Numbered from the stretch's first letter, positions 51,391 to 61,027 are shown. The stretch is DNA of 64,000 nucleotides from Chrysophaeum taylorii (GCA_029834535.1 JAQMWT010000154.1:34262-98261); one strand, 5' to 3'. Made by a program: numbers and translations. Notes: generated by a model from the sequence alone, not told the origin.

Positions 51391-52365
51391 CTATGACGTC
51401 GAGCACGACGATTGCCTTGCGAAATCGGCGAAATCGTCGGCGAGCTTGGTGCGGGTGGGTTGCGGTACAGATGGCCTGACCGTAATCGCGCCGTAGGAGG
51501 CGGCATATCGCCACATGCAGAGCTTGAACCGATGGGAGAGACACAAGCAGCCGATTGCAAACTCCTCGAACGTTAGAAAGGTGTTCCACCAGAACATGAC
51601 CGCCTTGTGAGGCTCCTGCGTCAAGAAGACGCCAGAGCACGAGGCGACGAACTTGTCGAGGAAGCTGAAAAGGCTGACGGTGACGAAGTAGATGCCCGTC
51701 ACGCGCCAAAATCGCTGCAACCCCGAGGCAGGGGTGAGGCGGGACGCGGCGTGCGAGAAGACGGGGACGAGCGAACCCCCGAGTCCCGCGTGAAAGGCCC
51801 AATAGAAGACGTTCCACTGACAGTAGCGGCGCGGGAAGACGCGCACGCAGTCGCCGTTACGCAGGATATTTATCTTGCGTCGCGTCAACAAGGCACAAAA
51901 CGACGCGATCAGAATGCAATTCCATATCGAAACGACGAGCATCACTCGAATCCGCGACGTGTCGCTCGGCAAAACGGTGGGAAGCATGAGAAAAAATGTG
52001 GCGAACGTCGTTGCCCACGACACGTAGTAGCGATGCGAGTACTGCGGCGCAGCGAAGACGCTCCCGAGCGAAGCGACGAAAGCCACGCAGCATCTTCGCA
52101 GGTAAACATCGCCTTTGCGGACGCGGCGCTGGCGCTGCTTGGTCACGTAGCCCGCTGCCGTCGTGTCTGCGTGCTGCGCGGTCCCAACGCCCTCCCCCAA
52201 CCGGCGTTCGGTCGTGATCGACAGTGCCTTGCGCACTGGCTTGCGAGGGCTTCTTGCAGGCGGGGGCGGGCTTTTGCGACGCGGCGGGCTCCTCGGCGGG
52301 CTTTTCGGAAACGACCCCATTGATCCTCTTCTTCGCGAATTTGCAGGCCTCATGCCGTTGGCCAT
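51391..52365 (-). CDS. Multipass membrane protein with basic Pro/Ser-rich N-terminal tail
   Basis: A 324-residue protein from the ATG at 52365; the frame upstream has only a GTG. Residues 1-95 are cytosolic-type, rich in Pro, Ser and Arg, with SPPRSPPRRK and SPRKPVRK runs and several SP sites. From about 100 there are five or six hydrophobic segments, in the blocks AFVASLGSVFAAP..WATTFATFFLML, MLVVSIWNCILIASFCALL, NVFYWAFHAGLGGSLV, ITGIYFVTVSLFSFLDKF-like and FWWNTFLTFEEFAIGCLCL. No transporter or receptor signature was recognised. It diverges from the S/TP-rich gene across 186 bp. Confidence 0.75.
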   Translation of the reverse strand: MANGMRPANSRRRGSMGSFPKSPPRSPPRRKSPPPPARSPRKPVRKALSITTERRLGEGVGTAQHADTTAAGYVTKQRQRRVRKGDVYLRRCCVAFVASLGSVFAAPQYSHRYYVSWATTFATFFLMLPTVLPSDTSRIRVMLVVSIWNCILIASFCALLTRRKINILRNGDCVRVFPRRYCQWNVFYWAFHAGLGGSLVPVFSHAASRLTPASGLQRFWRVTGIYFVTVSLFSFLDKFVASCSGVFLTQEPHKAVMFWWNTFLTFEEFAIGCLCLSHRFKLCMWRYAASYGAITVRPSVPQPTRTKLADDFADFARQSSCSTS

Positions 52366-52551
52366 GTCGGCCAAGGCCGCAGTCCGCAGCCTACCGGAAG
52401 ACGACTCTTTCACTCGGTGGAATTCGTGACGGTGATACGCTCAACCCTTCTTCGTCTTACCGTTGTTCTTTCTTTGCCATCAAAAAAACCCTCGTACCGT
52501 TGCGTATCAATTTGAAGAAGGATTCTTCGCGGTGTTCTTCGCCGTTCGTTG

Positions 52552-53154
52552 ATGGAAAAGTCAACCACACGCACTTCTTCCTGCATGATGATGAGGAGGA
52601 CGGTGAGCCTGCGACGGTACGAAGAGAGTCCAAGCGAGGAGGAGAAGTGCAGAAGCCGCGAATGCAGCCCAGCAGACGACGAGTTGTCCCCAAAACGCAA
52701 GGTCATTCGGCGCCTCAGCGACAAGCTCGAGTCTTTCTTCGGCTTGAACGAGGCCATCAAACCCAAGACGCCCCCGCGGCGGCGGCTGGCTGCCCGCGGG
52801 TGCTCGCCCCACGACGTGCGCGGCTCGTCGCTCTTCCACGGCCTCCGCACGCCCACGACACCCCAGGCGCGCAAGCAAGTCGTCGACGCGACGCCGAGGC
52901 GCCGCCGCCGGCGGAGTAAAGACCTCCTCAATCCGCGAACTCCGGGGACTTTTGACGACGATCCCCACGCCCACTTTCTCAAGCTGCTCTGGCCCACGCT
53001 CGTTGTAGACAAAATCAAGGCGCCACGGCCGCAGAAGGGAGCCGCGTCTTCTGCGCCTTCAGCGGCAGCAGCAGCAGCAGCAGCAAGAACAACGACGACG
53101 GCAAAAAAAACAATGCAGGACGACGCCCCCGTCGTCGTCACACCTCCCGTCTGA
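52552..53154 (+). CDS. Small basic protein rich in S/TP sites (CDK-substrate-like)
   Basis: A 200-residue protein from the ATG at 52552. It has about eight Ser/Thr-Pro sites, several in full CDK consensus or next to basic residues: SPSEEE, SPADDELSPKRK, KTPPRRR, CSPHD, RTPTTPQAR, ATPRRRRRR and RTPGTF. A central helix (RRLSDKLESFFGLNEAI, about 55-71) and the HFLKLLWPTLVVDKI segment (about 143-157) may be interaction motifs. The C-terminus has an Ala run. No globular domain is seen. The layout is that of a nuclear cell-cycle regulator or chromatin adaptor, but no family was identified. It is convergent with the coiled-coil gene at only 59 bp. Confidence 0.65.
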   Translation: MEKSTTRTSSCMMMRRTVSLRRYEESPSEEEKCRSRECSPADDELSPKRKVIRRLSDKLESFFGLNEAIKPKTPPRRRLAARGCSPHDVRGSSLFHGLRTPTTPQARKQVVDATPRRRRRRSKDLLNPRTPGTFDDDPHAHFLKLLWPTLVVDKIKAPRPQKGAASSAPSAAAAAAAARTTTTAKKTMQDDAPVVVTPPV

Positions 53155-53213
53155 GAGACGACGGAGGACACACGCGCTTGTAGCAAAAAAAAAAAGAGAC
53201 CCGGCGACGACGA

Positions 53214-54725
53214 TCAGCGGGGTGGTGGTGGTGGTGTCGAGGTGTTATTGTTAATGCGGGCGAGATGGAGGTGAAGGGTGTCAAGGTCGCGGTCGAGGGC
53301 GAAGAAGCGGCGTTTCGGGTCGTCTCGGTGTTGTTGTCTGAGGTACTTGAGGCGGTCGCAGAGGGCGTTGAGCTCGTGTCTCGCGAGGACGATCCCGGCG
53401 TCGTCGCGGTTGTCATCGTGCCCAAGGATGAGGTAAGCGAGGGGGTGGTTGTGGGAAGAGTAGAAGACGAGGTGTGCGAAGAGGTGGAGGACCGAGGCGG
53501 CGGCCTCGGAGCCTCCGTTATTGACGTCGTCGTCGTCGTCGTCGTCGTCGAGAGCATCGTTGGCGTACTCGAGGAAGGCGCGCGCAGGCTTTCCCGCGAC
53601 GACGCGTAAGGCGAGGTCGTGGTCGCGAATGGCGAGGGTCGACGCGAGCTCGATGGCCGTCTCGACGACGCGTCGCGCGCGGCGGCACGAGCGTTCGCGC
53701 TTGGCAGCGGCGGCGACGGCCTTGGCGACTTCCGGAAACAAATCCGTCTCGACGACGTCGAGGCTCTGGATCGCCACCCTGAGGAGGTCGAGCGCGCACT
53801 CGAGGAGGGGTTCGGAGGCCTGATACACAAGAATTTCGACGCAAACGCTCGTCTCGGGGGAGTCGGGATCGAGCTTGGCGACGAGGAGCGGCGCTATCGC
53901 GTCCGCCGGGACCTCGCGCGCCAGCGCCGCCGCGACCTTGAGGTGCTGCCACTTGTGCCTGGCGATTTTGCGTTTCGCTTGCTCGAACACCTCTCGCGGC
54001 CACGGGCTCTCGTCGTTGGTCGCCCATCGCAACGGCAGGAGCGCCGCGACGAGATCTTCGGCCAGGTCGCACGCGTCGTCGGCGACAAAGGAAAACAGCG
54101 CCGTCGTCGCGGCTTCGCGGACGCGCGCGGGCGTCAACGCTTTCCCGAGGGCGGCGACGGCATTCTGCGCCGACGGGGGCGCGTCGCCCCGGAACGCGAC
54201 CTCCAGAACCGCGTGCGCCGCCGCGCGCCCGCGGTCCTCCGCCGTCGCCCCCCCCGCCGACGAGCGACCCCTGCCGCGCAGCCGCGCCACGGACTGCTGC
54301 GCCGTCGCGAGCTCCTCGGTCTTGAACCGCAGCTCGGCGCGCAGAGTCTCGAGCCCGCGTTCGATCTCGTAAGTCTTTTCCGCCTCGTTCGTCGCCAGCT
54401 GCGCCTGCCAATCAAAGTTCTCCTCCTCGGCCGCCGCGACCCGCCGTCGAGCTTCCTCCAGCTCCACACGCAGAGATTCCTCCGCCGCCGGCTCCCCCGT
54501 CGCCGTCTGCCGCAGCCGCTCATTCTCCGCCTCGAGCGCCGCGACACGTCCGCGGAGCGACACCACCTCGTTCTCCACGTCGTACTCCTCCACGCATTGC
54601 GATGCGGCCGGCGTCTCGGCGGGGGGGCGCCGCCGCTTCGGAGACCCCGTCCCCTCTCCCAACGCCTGCCGCGGCCTGATCGTCAGCGCCGGCGCCCCCT
54701 TGATCGTGCTTCGACCCTTGCGCAT
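53214..54725 (-). CDS. Coiled-coil plus alpha-helical-repeat protein, possibly ATRIP-like
   Basis: A 503-residue single-exon protein from the ATG at 54725. Residues 1-45 are basic and Pro-rich, with possible nuclear signals (SPKRRRPP). Residues of about 48-150 form a long coiled coil (VVSLRGRVAALEAENERL, then ETLRAELRFKTEELA). From about 165 to the end the chain is helical and solenoid-like, with an Asp run coded by a GAC tract in a loop. The coil ending in ELRFKTEE followed by a helical repeat domain resembles ATRIP/Ddc2, the partner of the ATR checkpoint kinase, but the similarity is weak and the acidic ATR-binding C-terminal signature was not seen. An unrelated coiled-coil protein is quite possible. 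Confidence 0.7.
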   Translation of the reverse strand: MRKGRSTIKGAPALTIRPRQALGEGTGSPKRRRPPAETPAASQCVEEYDVENEVVSLRGRVAALEAENERLRQTATGEPAAEESLRVELEEARRRVAAAEEENFDWQAQLATNEAEKTYEIERGLETLRAELRFKTEELATAQQSVARLRGRGRSSAGGATAEDRGRAAAHAVLEVAFRGDAPPSAQNAVAALGKALTPARVREAATTALFSFVADDACDLAEDLVAALLPLRWATNDESPWPREVFEQAKRKIARHKWQHLKVAAALAREVPADAIAPLLVAKLDPDSPETSVCVEILVYQASEPLLECALDLLRVAIQSLDVVETDLFPEVAKAVAAAAKRERSCRRARRVVETAIELASTLAIRDHDLALRVVAGKPARAFLEYANDALDDDDDDDDVNNGGSEAAASVLHLFAHLVFYSSHNHPLAYLILGHDDNRDDAGIVLARHELNALCDRLKYLRQQHRDDPKRRFFALDRDLDTLHLHLARINNNTSTPPPPPR

Positions 54726-54866
54726 CGCAATGCGTGGTGGTTAGGATTTGTTAAAACCTCGATACGGGGGGGTCGGGTGAGGAGGGACGTGCAAAAGACG
54801 TTGATTTTTTTTTGGTTACATTCTAATCTTTCTGACGTGGTGGCTTCCTAACTACTAATCGACAGA

Positions 54867-54867
<1 letters not shown>

Positions 54868-54902
<35 letters not shown>

Positions 54903-55872
54903 CCTCGATTTAGGGTAAGGATCATGTGGGCCCGCGAGCCACACATTGATCCTCCAAGCCGTCTACGGCGACCTCGCAGACTATTTCCACGACCCGCGGC
55001 GGCTCTTTCAGCGCGCCATTCTCACGCCCCGTCGAAACGATGTTGTCGATGCTGACAACGCGCGCATGACCGCGGCCTTTTTTTCCCGGAGACGAGGCGT
55101 CGGAGTTCTTTTCGACCGACTAGGTTGGGTCGGAAGACGACGCCTCGCTCTCAAGAGTCGAGTTTTGAACTCCCTGACAACCAACGGCATGCTGACTTTG
55201 ATCGCGAGCTTAAAGTCTTCGCAACCTCGACCCGTCGCACGGCCACTGCAACGGTACCAGATACATGATCGATCGTGTCGTTGTCACCGAGGCTCCTCCA
55301 ACCTGTATCCCGTAAGGCCCGCCGACGCCAAACGATCACCAAGAGCCAGGGCCAGACGCCCCGCGAGGTCGGCGTCCTCTTGGCGAAGCCCGTCTTCTGC
55401 CACGTCCAGCTCTACGTGGCTCTCTGTCGATCGGCAACCCCGAGGATATCCTCTTCTGAGTCGACGACTCCACCCTACCCCACACGTGCTGCGCAATACC
55501 GATAAGCCCCCTCCCGGCGTGTACACGCGCACTGTAGTTGAACTTACTGGGACCAGGTGAACTTACTGGGGTTTGAGATTGGGACTAGGTGAACTTAGTG
55601 ACCAGGTGAACTTACTGGGACCAAGTGAACTTACTGGGGATTTTAGAGTGAACGCAAAGGCTAGCGGCGTGTACGGATCAAAGCAGCTTAGATTGGCGGA
55701 GGTGAGAGCGACGAGCTCGAAGGAGAGTGGGGTGAGTGGATGTGAGCACGAGTGGGCTTACGCCGAACTTACTGGGGTTAGAGATTGGGACTAGGTGAAC
55801 TTACTGGGACCAGGTGAACTTACTGGGGTTAGAGATTGGGACCAGGTGAACTTACTGGCGAACTTACTGGCC
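54868..55872 (+). mobile_element. Helitron-like element fragment, copy C (inverted relative to B)
   Basis: The helicase fragment on the plus strand at 54946-55505 gives ILQAVYGDLADYFHD, FQRAILTPRRNDVVDADN, LNSLTTNGML and, in another frame, TKSQGQTPREVGVLL and PVFCHVQLYVALCRS. Short insertions or deletions and stops break it into at least three frames. A 5' segment from about 54850 (TAACTACTAATCGACAG then a CTGT tract) is shared with copy A. The 3' side is an expanded minisatellite plus the unique block also found inverted at copy B. It ends about 130 bp before the gene at 56004. No complete Rep domain is present, so it is a truncated relic. Confidence 0.65.
55537..55872 (+). repeat. Minisatellite around AGGTGAACTTACTGGG
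   Basis: Two blocks (about 55537-55640 and 55765-55872) of a roughly 20 bp unit, at least nine copies, reverse complementary to 37974-38081. The blocks flank the unique segment shared with copy B. Confidence 0.85.
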
Positions 55873-56003
55873 TGCACTTGTGTTTCCTACTTACTACCCG
55901 TGAATGTCTGAATTGGTTTTTGAGCTTTGTGTCTATGTACTATATATATGTAGAGTAAGCCCAAAATCCGCCACTTAAGGTGAACGGGAGTAGTAGCAGC
56001 ATA

Positions 56004-56554
56004 ATGGAGGTGGAAGTCCCGAAAGGGGCGACCCCCGGCACGTCGCTCACCGTGCAGAACGCCGACGGCAGCGTCATTGTTGTCATCGCTCCGGATGGAC
56101 TCAAGCCCGGAGACAAGTTCCTCCTCACACCGCAACCATTGCCAGACATCTCGCACGTGGTCGAAACGGTGCGCAATGGCGGCACAGTTCCGTCCACGGT
56201 CGCGCCCGCCTACGCCAACTCTATCGACTTCAATCAAAAGAACCACGCGGGATGCTACGTCATCAGGTGCCTTCTTCCATGCGGCGGCTTTCCAGTTGCT
56301 TGCACGTGGAACGTGTGTACGCGGGATGGTGCCTGTGTTTCCCACCGCTCATCTTCGGGCTCATTCCATTTCCTTGTTGCTGGTCCGCCGAGCGCTACGA
56401 TAACGTCTACGTCACTCGCTTCAGAAGCACATACCCCACGGGCTTCCTCGTGGTCATTGACGAAGAGAGAGGCACCTTAGCGAACTATCCCGCCGGATGG
56501 TGTTCGGAAAAGGCGCGGAAACGGCCGTGGTGCCATTGCTTCCGCGTCTACTGA
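56004..56554 (+). CDS. Small Cys/Trp-rich protein with N-terminal beta domain; candidate 29 bp intron
   Basis: Exons 56004-56266 and 56296-56554 encode 173 residues. Residues 1-45 (MEVEVPKGATPGTSLTV, then PDGLKPGDKFLL) are a short beta-type module seen in many algal proteins. The frame changes at 56267-56295, which has a CAG/GT donor, a pyrimidine-rich tract and a CCAG acceptor. Removing these 29 bp keeps phase and yields a continuous Cys/Trp-rich C-terminal part with an aromatic, hydrophobic helix-like stretch (YAGWCLCF...GLIPFPCCW) and ending CHCFRVY. A 29 bp intron would be exceptionally small, so a frameshift mutation is the alternative. Function unknown; a membrane-associated Cys-rich protein is plausible. 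Confidence 0.55.
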
Positions 56555-58639
56555 TGCGGCGTCGTGCAAAATATCCCAGCGGGAGAGGAGAATGCTGTAC
56601 ATATTATCTCGCCCCGTTGGCACATTCGAGTCTCGAGCAAAATCAGGAACATCGTCGTGATGGTCGGATCCCACACGGGGCTGCGACTGCCGATACGCGG
56701 ACGTGAAAAGGGTCGGAAATCCACTGAAGTAGGATGGTTGTTTTTATTTCCATGTTTTCTATCGGGTCACAGCTTTTGGTCGCAGGAAGGCAACACGGGA
56801 CTGGCAATTGTGGTGCGGACCTGGAGTTGAAGGTCTGGACAGGATGGAGTCGCCGCCCAAGACCGAAATGACGTCGCGTCTACAAAGTGTTGTTGCGCCC
56901 TGCAAGCTGCTGGATGCTGCGTACATTCCGTTTCTTCAAGTCAGTAGTCGTCTCTTTGGTTCATTGGTCGACTCTACAAACCTGTCAAAAAACAGCACTA
57001 AAGGGCCGACTCTGTCTGGAGCTGTAAAATTGTACGAACGACGTCGTCTGGCGCGTGCTTGGGGAAAATCATCTCGCAAACGTCCCCCATTGTTCCCTCG
57101 TACGCTTTCTGACGCGTCTTGCTGACGGCGGGCATCGCGTAATCTGCTCGAGCAGCGGACCTCTTTCACTCTCCGAGGGTGGGTCGGGTGGTTTTGGATG
57201 TTGAGTATAGTCTGTCTGACGGTCCCCCCAAGGTGGGTCTGGACTCTGCTTTACCTTTGAGGGGGGCGTGCTCCGATGCAAAGGTACTTGAAGCTAGCTA
57301 GTGCACACCCGCACATGCCGCACCGGGCGTGAATCCAAGAGGAGGCCAAAACGAAGAATTCCTCGCAGTGACTTTGAGGATCGTCTTGCGGATTATTAGA
57401 AAGAACCATGGTTAGAAGGAGCGATGAATGTGAGTGAGTGCGATTCCTCATCCTATTTGGAAGCAATTCCCAGGGTCAAAGAGCCAGTATGAAAGAGTAC
57501 AGAGTAAAAGAAAGAAGAAAGACAACGCGTGACAAACAAGCTGAAAAAGAAGAAGAAGAAGAAGAGACCTCACGGGGCGGCGAAGAAGAAGCAAGAAAGC
57601 AAAAAGGAGACGGTAAAAGCACCCAGGAAGCCAATGGATAAGAGAGAGAAAGGAGAGGAACAAAGAGAAGTAAGGGACAGTATTGAATGAAGCACAAATA
57701 AAGCAAATGGATAGAAAAAGAGGGCAAGAGGGAGGGAGAGGCAGAAGAAGGAGATAAAAGGGTGCAAGCAAAAGGGGCGACGCAAGAAGAGCACACAGGG
57801 CAGCAAAGGAGCAGAAGGACGAAGGAGCAGAAGATAAGAAAGCCGACGAAGAGGAGAACGATGGGATGGAGAATACACGAGAAGGCGACACCAGGAAATG
57901 GCCGCGGCACGATATCATACATCCCAAACAAATACCCCATCTTAACGCTTGCGACGAGCTCGGTCAACAAGTACGGCGTCGAGGCCGATTCCAAGTAGCC
58001 CGAGATGCAGATGAGAAAAGTGTTTCGCATGAACAGTACATATTGATTGTCATGGCAATTTAGTAGATTCTGGCGCTTTGCGAGATGGTGTTTTATTTCC
58101 ATGTTTGAGCAGCCAATATGTCAGATGCGCCAGAGCATCGTGAGCAGGCAGGCGGTGCGACCGGCGAAGATTAATGGGGAAAGTGTCGACTTGCTGATTC
58201 TGGGCCATGGGCCATCTACGAAAAACGGCGCCATATCATCGAAGAAAGAAAGCGAACCAGTCGCCCGCGCTTCGGTCCCCTTGGTCTACTCGGCCACTTT
58301 CTGCACTTCACTGCAGAGGGGAAATGGTAAGCGTGTTCCGACTTTTGGTGAGGCTGAGCTTCTAGGCCCTCGAGTATAGCAGGGTCGCTAAGAAGTGTCG
58401 GAATCATGCAGCTGTCCGGTTCATGTCTAGAGCACCCGAGTGTACTACAGTCTACCCGAGTTGCGACGCATATGTGTCCCGAAAGAGGCCACTGTTGAGT
58501 TAGCACGCGTCGGCTCCGGCAGTACGCGGAACGTAACAGTGGTCAAAACCACGGACTTTGTCCGCGGATTGGAAAAGCGGTGTGTCAGAGGGTGCACGGA
58601 CTCGACGCAAAACACGCGTTCGCTGTTGACGATGATCCT
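56555..58639. other. Gene-poor region
   Basis: No confident gene. A plus-strand frame at 56844-57125 (93 residues from an ATG, MESPPKTEMT) looks weakly coding. Purine-rich sequence fills about 57480-57860. The rest shows nothing recognisable. Confidence 0.45.
57481..57860 (+). repeat. Purine-rich (A/G) tract
   Basis: About 380 bp with strong A/G excess on the plus strand, including a GAAGAA run near 57546-57575. Open frames in it are compositional artefacts. It could form triplex or act as an autonomous spacer. Confidence 0.7.
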
Positions 58640-59340
58640 GCTTTGAGGACAATGACATTGGCTTTGAACTCGAACTCGATGCATTGATTATGAGGGCGTA
58701 CTCGTGGCGAGAGAGTTCAGCAGCTTTCTCGAGCATTGCATGGCCGTGGTGTGCAAGGTAAATCGTATGTTCACAGACCTCAGTGAGGCACTGGTCGACG
58801 AGGCCAGCTTGAACATTCCAGTGACGATGATCTATCTGTTTCGGCGGAACACCGACGCGCTCTTTTACTTCGTCATGCGAGTATCGCTGGTAAAAGTAGT
58901 GAAATAAAAGGCTCTGGACGCGCGTGTTGTGTTTGCTGGTGTATTGCGTGAACGGCCCGAATCCTTAGCTGTTCCAGCCGTTAGTATCGTTGGCCAAAGC
59001 GCGGGATAACATGTGCAGCGCAAAGTCGTACAGTTTAATTGATAGTTTATAAGCCACGAAGTTGCGATTGACGTTCGACCGCACTCTGCATGTCGTCAAG
59101 AGGTAACCACTCGCGGCGCAGTGAAACACGGGCCACGGGTCGCCATACACGCATGTGTCGGTGTCAACGACGGCGTCGTAGTCGTCGAATGCCCAGGCGT
59201 TGAACTTCATGAACTCCCGGCTTCCGCAGCACCCACCCTTGGTCGGAATCTTCGAGCTCATGTTCGGCGGCACAATCCATCGCGCCTCAACCAACTTAAG
59301 GCGAGGTATGTGCTGAACGGCTTCGTTTTTGACGGTGGTT
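58640..59340 (-). pseudogene. GT8-like (glycogenin-type) glycosyltransferase, decayed copy 1
   Basis: The minus strand reads PRLKLVEARWIVPP, KFNAWAFDDYDAVVDTDTC (with DTD as the GT8 DxD metal motif, near 59157-59169) and GDPWPVFHCAASG, the expected order of GT8 enzymes. It then runs to TNGWNS and a TAA stop at 58967-58965. The same frame resumes with GFGPFTQYTSKHNTRVQ and FHYFYQRYSHDEVKERV, and continues to about 58640. Upstream sequence (59300-59590) has GT-like fragments in other frames. A premature stop in a conserved stretch marks a pseudogene, unless the stop lies in an intron. A related C-terminal piece lies at 60718-60975. Confidence 0.55.
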
Positions 59341-60717
59341 CTTTTGCTGCGACGTTCGCAGGCTTGCGAGGATGTAGTCCACTTTCTGCTCCTCGAGTCT
59401 CGCGGCATTTTTCGCGAGTCGCAGGGCATCGTCGTCAAACAGTATGTTGCAGTCGAAGACATGTACAACGGTTGCTTTTGCCGCTTTTTTTCGTGCACTG
59501 TGCTGTGAACGGGTCGATACACGATGTTTTCTTCCCAGCAGGGTACCCGGTACACCGTATACTGGAAAAGATCGGCGCAACCGGCGCACAAAGCATGAGA
59601 ACGCAGCCCCACAAAATTGCCAGAGGAATCTACTCGGAAATAAGATCCAAAACGTCGAGCATGAACTCTTCTTTCATGCTCGCTCGCTTGCTTGATGGCC
59701 AGTCGTGCGCTCGCGAAGGACAGCGCCACGACCGAGGCAAGGTTCCAAAACTAGACCGGCGTGCAGTTCCGTTTTAAACGTGTGGTCTCAAGTGCTCAGC
59801 AAATGCGTTTTAATGCGTTAGGTGTGTGTTTCTTCGCGCCGAGAAGAGAACATGTCAGAAGTACGACCAAGGTAGTGGTGCCTTTTACGGACACAGTCAG
59901 GTTTGCAAGACTCGTTGGTACAGCAGAGCCTCGCGGTTGTTCATGAATGCGCTATAGTGGCTCAATCAAGACGATTGCCCGAGTCGTTTAACAAAACGCC
60001 TGAAATGACCATCTACTCGCTGGATGGGAAGGAAATAAAACAATTGCTTGAGAGTGGTGAATGGGTCAGGGACCAAAACCCACTGAGGCACCACGCGACT
60101 TAATGCCCTTGTCCGTCAGCATGACGGCAGGAGCAAATGCGCTGACACCGTCCGAATCAGGCTATCGCCCACGGGGAGAGAAACGCTCTCAGGCCCCGCC
60201 CTCGCAACCATATCCAGTTCCCGGCCTCGCAACCATATAATTCTGGGAGCTAGCTATGGTAAAGCAAAGAGACACCTAACTGTCGTCCTTTTCAAAGCGA
60301 ACAAAGTACTATACTGTCATGTCGGCACAATGCGTTCTAAGCTGCACCTGCATTGAGGAAGCACCAACCGGTTCTGTTTGAATCTTTCATAAAAAGCTAG
60401 ACCTCATCCGCAACGCGAATGCCAACATTTATCTCCAAGCACGCACGCACATGACGAGCGTGCACAAAACTTCGACGCATAACCACATTTTATTATTCTC
60501 GTTCTCCGCCAAATCCCAATACCGTTCCCTCTATGAATGCAAGGCAACTTGCCGAGTATGTGCTAAGATCGAAGGCAACGACAAAGACCACGCTTTCTAG
60601 ACTGCGAGGCAATCAACAGTGTCTTACTCCGCACCTTATAGCCTTCTGCAGGAAACACTCAGGCGCCGGATTTGAATGATGCTGAACGGAATCCTCAAGA
60701 GGCCTCTCCGGTACGGC
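59341..60717. other. Gene-poor region
   Basis: Contains possible N-terminal fragments of the GT8 pseudogene (minus strand, about 59300-59590, with VVHVFDCNILFDDDALRLA). Otherwise nothing recognised. Confidence 0.45.
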
Positions 60718-60975
60718 TAGCGTGACGATACCGCTTTTCTGGCGGCTCTCTCAAGCATCTTGCTGCCGTGATGATGCACAAGATAGCAGGTGGTGTGTTC
60801 GCCGACCTGGTGGAGGAAATGATGGCCAACGAGGCCTGTACATTTCAGTTGCAGTGGCCCATGTGCGCCGGAGTGCCAAGACCCCGCGCGTGGCTTGCCC
60901 TCGTCGGGCGAGTTTTCTCGGTAGAAGTAGTGAAATGAAAAGCCCTCGACACGCGTGTCGACCTCGTTGTGTTAT
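60718..60975 (-). pseudogene. GT8-like glycosyltransferase C-terminal fragment, copy 2
   Basis: The minus strand gives DTRVEGFSFHYFYRENSPDE, then CTGLVGHHFLHQVGEHTTC and LVHHHGSKMLERAA before a TAG at about 60718. This aligns, by eye, with NTRVQSLLFHYFYQRYSHDE, AGLVDQCLTEVCEHTIY and LAHHGHAMLEKAA in copy 1, with the same spacing. There is no upstream catalytic domain; an in-frame stop (TAA near 60975) sits where homology ends. It is a duplicated, truncated relic overlapping the promoter side of the gene at 61028. Confidence 0.55.
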
Positions 60976-61027
60976 GTATGTAGGGGAGCCGTTTTCGGCC
61001 ACAAATTGTGCAATTGGAGGAGGGCAA

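Noticed and set aside
38736-54867. Helitron-captured gene cluster between copies B and C
   Set aside because: 16 kb of complete, mostly conserved eukaryotic genes in both orientations; the bracketing copies are inverted and decayed, so capture is unlikely.
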